18,829 nucleotides of DNA from an uncultured beta proteobacterium (GTDB lineage: Bacteria; Pseudomonadota; Gammaproteobacteria; Burkholderiales; Rhodocyclaceae): NCBI GenBank assembly GCA_903910495.1, contig CAIVZW010000296.1, positions 1 to 18,829 on the forward strand. The letters run 5' to 3'. Both the position numbers and the translations under genes were made by a program. This document shows positions 16,958 to 18,829 of this stretch, piece by piece. Within the stretch, counting starts at the first letter, position 1. Every line of letters begins with the position of its first letter. Under the pieces are notes generated by a model that saw only the letters and a program-made list of their open reading frames with translations, was not told the origin of the DNA and did not search any database.

Positions 16958-17030
16958 GGGAATTCTCAGCGCAGAAGGAAGTCGCTATAGGGCACGCCGT
17001 AGAGCGACAAGTTCCCCTTCATTACCAATA

Positions 17031-17606
17031 CTAGAAACCGAATCGTTCGCCGGCACCGAGCAAGGTCGCCACGCCCAGCAGCGCAAAGATGGCGGCAGCG
17101 ATGCCATGCACGGTGCGCACCGGCATGCGTTCGGCGATGCGGTCGCCGAGGATGACCGCCGGCACGTTGGCGATCATCATGCCGAAGGTGGTTCCGGCCA
17201 CGACCTGCACCACCGCCTGATATTGCGCCGCCAGGGCAACGGTGGCGACCTGCGTCTTGTCGCCCATTTCGGCGAGAAAGAAGGCGATCAGCGTCGTGCC
17301 GAACACACCGAAGCGCGCCAGCTTGGCGTCCTTCTCGTCGAACTTGTCGGGAATCAGCGTCCACAGCGCCATGGCGATGAACGAAACACCCAGCACCCAG
17401 CGCAGCATTTCCGGTCCGATCAGCGTCGTTATCCAGGAACCGAGCACGCCGGCAAAAGTGTGGTTGGCCAGTGTCGCGAGCAGAATGCCGAGCACGATGG
17501 GCCACGGCTTGCGGAATTTTGCGGCCAGGATAAAAGCCAGCAGTTGCGTCTTGTCGCCAATTTCGGCCAGTGCCACGATGCCCGTGGAGACGAGAAATGC
17601 TTCCAT
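17031..17606 (-). CDS. GDT1/TMEM165 (UPF0016) family cation transporter, probable Mn exporter
   Basis: This 191-residue inner-membrane protein has two internally related halves, each with the family motif E-x-G-D-K-T: EIGDKT with Glu15 and Asp18, and EMGDKT with Glu113 and Asp116. These acidic residues form the cation path. Bacterial members (MneA, Mnx) export Mn2+ or move Ca2+; manganese export is the likely role but is inferred. ATG 17606 is preferred over TTG 17609. The start codon is only 32 nt after the T-tract of the terminator that follows 6S RNA, so transcription must come from terminator read-through or a promoter overlapping that terminator. I see no yybP-ykoY manganese riboswitch in front. 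Confidence 0.92.
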   Translation of the reverse strand: MEAFLVSTGIVALAEIGDKTQLLAFILAAKFRKPWPIVLGILLATLANHTFAGVLGSWITTLIGPEMLRWVLGVSFIAMALWTLIPDKFDEKDAKLARFGVFGTTLIAFFLAEMGDKTQVATVALAAQYQAVVQVVAGTTFGMMIANVPAVILGDRIAERMPVRTVHGIAAAIFALLGVATLLGAGERFGF

Positions 17607-17638
17607 CAATCAAAATCTTCCAGGCGAATGGCCGGCAC

Positions 17639-17670
17639 AAAAAAACAGCGCGGAGACAAGCTCCACGCTG
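17639..17670 (-). terminator. Intrinsic terminator after 6S RNA
   Basis: On the - strand CAGCGTGGAG (17670-17661), a 5-nt loop and CTCCGCGCTG (17655-17646) form a 10-bp stem with one G-T pair, directly followed by seven T (17645-17639). This is a textbook rho-independent terminator. It lies about 10 nt after the 6S RNA 3' end and in the short leader of the GDT1-like gene. Confidence 0.9.
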
Positions 17671-17679
17671 TTGAATAAT

Positions 17680-17858
17680 GTCCCCGCGAATGCCGTTAGG
17701 CCGGCATCCTGAACCGGAGTTCAGTTGGGTCACTTTCCTTCTGCATCAGGCACGCCCGACAGATGGGGCTAGCACAACAGCAGCTTCGATGGTTCGTGAC
17801 CGACGCCAATTAGCATTGGTTCAAGGAATATATGGCCTTGACAAACACCGCAGGGAAC
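17680..17858 (-). ncRNA. ssrS: 6S RNA
   Basis: 6S RNA mimics an open promoter and sequesters sigma-70 RNA polymerase in stationary phase. The locus directly after zapA is its standard place in many Proteobacteria. The 5' end reads GTTCCCTGCGGTGTT, like 6S RNAs of Pseudomonas and Betaproteobacteria, and closes with GCGGGGAC at the 3' end (17858-17853 with 17685-17680). TCCTTGAACC (17827-17818) pairs with GGTTCAGGA (17715-17707), flanking the central bubble. The 3' side of the bubble contains the small hairpin ATGCCG-GCCTAA-CGGCAT (17707-17690). The length of about 179 nt fits. The ends are estimated from base pairing. I see no clear own promoter, so it may be processed from a zapA transcript. 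Confidence 0.88.
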
Positions 17859-17871
17859 AACTGCCGGAGGC

Positions 17872-18216
17872 TCAGAGCAACTTTTCCTGCGGTGCCAGCA
17901 CCGCTTCAAGTTTTGCCTCCATGTCGGAAATTCTACGCCTAACGGCACTGAAGTCCAGCCCTGTTTCCGACCCGTTGGTCAGTTGCGTTTCGCTGGTCTG
18001 ACGCTTCTGTGAAAGGTGTTCGTGTGCGATGTTCAGCGCCGCCATGACGGCGATGCGTTCGGAAATGTTGCTCTTGGTTTTTTCGGCGATATCGTGCATC
18101 TTCTCATCGACATAAGCTACGGCGGCAAGCAGCGCATCGCGCTCTTCCGGCGGGCAGGCCACACGGTATTCCTTGCCGAGCAGCGAGATATCGAGATAGT
18201 GGGTTTCGTTGGGCAT
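17872..18216 (-). CDS. zapA: Cell division protein ZapA
   Basis: ZapA binds FtsZ, cross-links its filaments and stabilises the Z-ring. The 114-residue protein starts with the ZapA strand pattern YLDISLLGKEYRVACPPEERDAL. It continues with the helix containing VDEKMHDIAEKTKSNISERIAVMAALNIAHEHL, followed by a charged C-terminal coiled coil. ATG 18216 is preferred over in-frame TTG 18228. There is no strong ribosome-binding site, and the upstream ZapB-like gene ends 8 nt before, so translation is probably coupled. 6S RNA begins 13 nt after the stop codon. The final codons contain a sequence complementary to the 6S RNA 5' end. Confidence 0.94.
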   Translation of the reverse strand: MPNETHYLDISLLGKEYRVACPPEERDALLAAVAYVDEKMHDIAEKTKSNISERIAVMAALNIAHEHLSQKRQTSETQLTNGSETGLDFSAVRRRISDMEAKLEAVLAPQEKLL

Positions 18217-18224
18217 GGCGGAAT

Positions 18225-18431
18225 TCAAACGGTGGCTTTGGCTGCCGGTAATTGCTCGGCGAGTTGCTCAAGCCGGCCCCGTGCCGACGCCATTCGCTCC
18301 GAGAGGTTTTTCCTGTCGTCCTCGGCGCTGGCAAGTTGCTGCCTGAGTTGCGCATTCTCGGCGCGCAGCGTGCGGCAAAGCGACGCCACCTGGACGATTT
18401 TGCTCTCGAGCGCATTGAGTTCGTTAACCAT
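18225..18431 (-). CDS. Small coiled-coil protein, ZapB-like (TIGR02449 type)
   Basis: This 68-residue protein is nearly all one predicted coiled coil: VNELNALESKIVQVASLCRTLRAENAQLRQQL continues into charged heptads to the end. Its place directly before zapA and its length fit the TIGR02449 proteins, which are thought to be division-linked ZapB-like partners. The function here is inferred from context. ATG 18431 is chosen over TTG 18458 because the promoter -10 box (18444-18439) lies between them, so the upstream start would not be on the transcript. It is co-transcribed with zapA (8-nt gap). Confidence 0.85.
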   Translation of the reverse strand: MVNELNALESKIVQVASLCRTLRAENAQLRQQLASAEDDRKNLSERMASARGRLEQLAEQLPAAKATV

Positions 18432-18438
18432 GTCTCGG

Positions 18439-18468
18439 ACTATAGTTTCAAAAACCAAGTCGAGTCAA
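18439..18468 (-). promoter_or_regulatory. Sigma-70 promoter of the ZapB-like/zapA genes
   Basis: TTGACT (18468-18463) and TATAGT (18444-18439) are separated by 18 nt on the - strand. The predicted start, about 7 nt after the -10 box, is at 18432, one base before the ATG at 18431. The mRNA would therefore be leaderless or nearly so. This supports the chosen start codon. Confidence 0.65.
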
Positions 18469-18542
18469 GGGCTAAGCGTTGGTTTTAAATGTAATTTATT
18501 CCACAAAACCCGATTCGGGCTGCGGCTCAAAGGGGTTTTCGT

Positions 18543-18548
18543 TATAAT
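18543..18548 (+). promoter_or_regulatory. Candidate -10 box for the cobalamin riboswitch transcript
   Basis: A perfect TATAAT lies at 18543-18548 in TTCGTTATAATTC, about 30-40 nt before the riboswitch aptamer. No good -35 hexamer is found 16-18 nt upstream. The position and orientation fit transcription of the riboswitch to the right. The 18469-18542 spacer to the divergent promoter shows only AT-rich sequence and a GATTCGGGC-type weak dyad. Confidence 0.5.
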
Positions 18549-18579
18549 TCTGCTTTCCGCTGCTGGCCAAGAGCGGAAA

Positions 18580-18800
18580 TAAACGTGCAAGGTGCCGCAA
18601 CGCAGAGCTTTCCAGATTCTCTGCAGCGGTTAAACGGGAAACAGGTGCGTGTCGCAAGACACCATGCCTGTGCTGCCCCCGCAACGGTAAGCGAGTGAGG
18701 GTGTGTCGGTATGCCACTGGGCGAAGTGCCTGGGAAGGCGACACATCAAGACTCGTGAGCCCGGATACCGGCCTTCGCACAAATTAGACGGAAGTGCCGC
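18580..18800 (+). promoter_or_regulatory. Cobalamin (adenosylcobalamin) riboswitch
   Basis: The conserved order of the B12 riboswitch is visible. AAGGTGCC is near 18590, then a CAGAG/CTCTG stem, then CGGTTAAACGGGAAACAGGTG at 18627-18647. The B12 box GCCTGTGCTGCCCCCGCAACG is at 18666-18686, followed by GTAAGCGAGTGAGG. CCTGGGAAGGC follows at about 18729-18739, and GAGCCCGGATACCGGCC at 18757-18773. Such elements repress cobalamin uptake (btuB and similar) or synthesis genes when B12 is plentiful. The regulated gene begins beyond the right edge of the window. Exact boundaries and the expression platform are not resolved. Confidence 0.93.
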
Positions 18801-18829
18801 GGGGAGGCGGACACGGAATGCTCAGCTCA

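Noticed and set aside
17607..17830. yybP-ykoY manganese riboswitch before the GDT1-like gene
   Set aside because: The conserved GGGGAGUAG-type loop is not found on the - strand. The region matches 6S RNA in sequence, pairing and position after zapA instead.

Overview
The window looks like a chromosomal core segment of a Betaproteobacterium, most like Rhodocyclales (Dechloromonas, Azoarcus or Accumulibacter type). This is inferred from the proteobacterial gene families, the zapA-6S RNA linkage, the NodI/NodJ-like ABC pair typical of Betaproteobacteria, GC-rich codon third positions and TAGAAT-type -10 boxes. No genus is proven. I see no prophage, CRISPR array, tRNA, rRNA or complete insertion sequence.

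Left part (1-5507): a structured leader precedes an EF-G-like GTPase and plsB (glycerol-3-phosphate acyltransferase) on the + strand. Their transcription meets a convergent small SLT lytic transglycosylase whose stop codon overlaps that of plsB. The transglycosylase has a near-ideal sigma-70 promoter about 200 nt upstream and a long leader with four inverted repeats. Middle-left (5751-8909): a probable remnant of a hybrid sensor kinase, a periplasmic rhodanese, then on the - strand a GNAT acetyltransferase and a sodium:solute symporter.

Middle (8910-15069, all +): VanZ-like membrane protein, thioredoxin-like [2Fe-2S] ferredoxin, alpha/beta hydrolase, NodI-like ATPase, NodJ-like permease, cutA and dsbD. 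A 59-bp palindromic REP-like repeat separates the two ABC genes. cutA and dsbD overlap by 4 nt, the same linkage as in E. coli.

Right part (15078-18431, all -): read in the direction of transcription, a ZapB-like coiled-coil protein, zapA, 6S RNA (ssrS), an intrinsic terminator, a GDT1/UPF0016 (Mn-exporter type) membrane protein, selO (protein AMPylase) and a TIGR02647-type small protein. The far right holds a divergent promoter and a cobalamin riboswitch on the + strand, whose target gene lies beyond the window.

The genes are mostly housekeeping: translation, phospholipid synthesis, wall turnover, periplasmic thiol handling, metal tolerance and division. No complete new multi-gene system is evident. 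The most interesting unexplained signals are non-coding: the structured leader of the transglycosylase, an anti-6S inverted repeat in the end of zapA, the very short or absent 5' UTRs predicted for the ZapB-like gene and cutA, and the hairpin in front of the EF-G-like gene.
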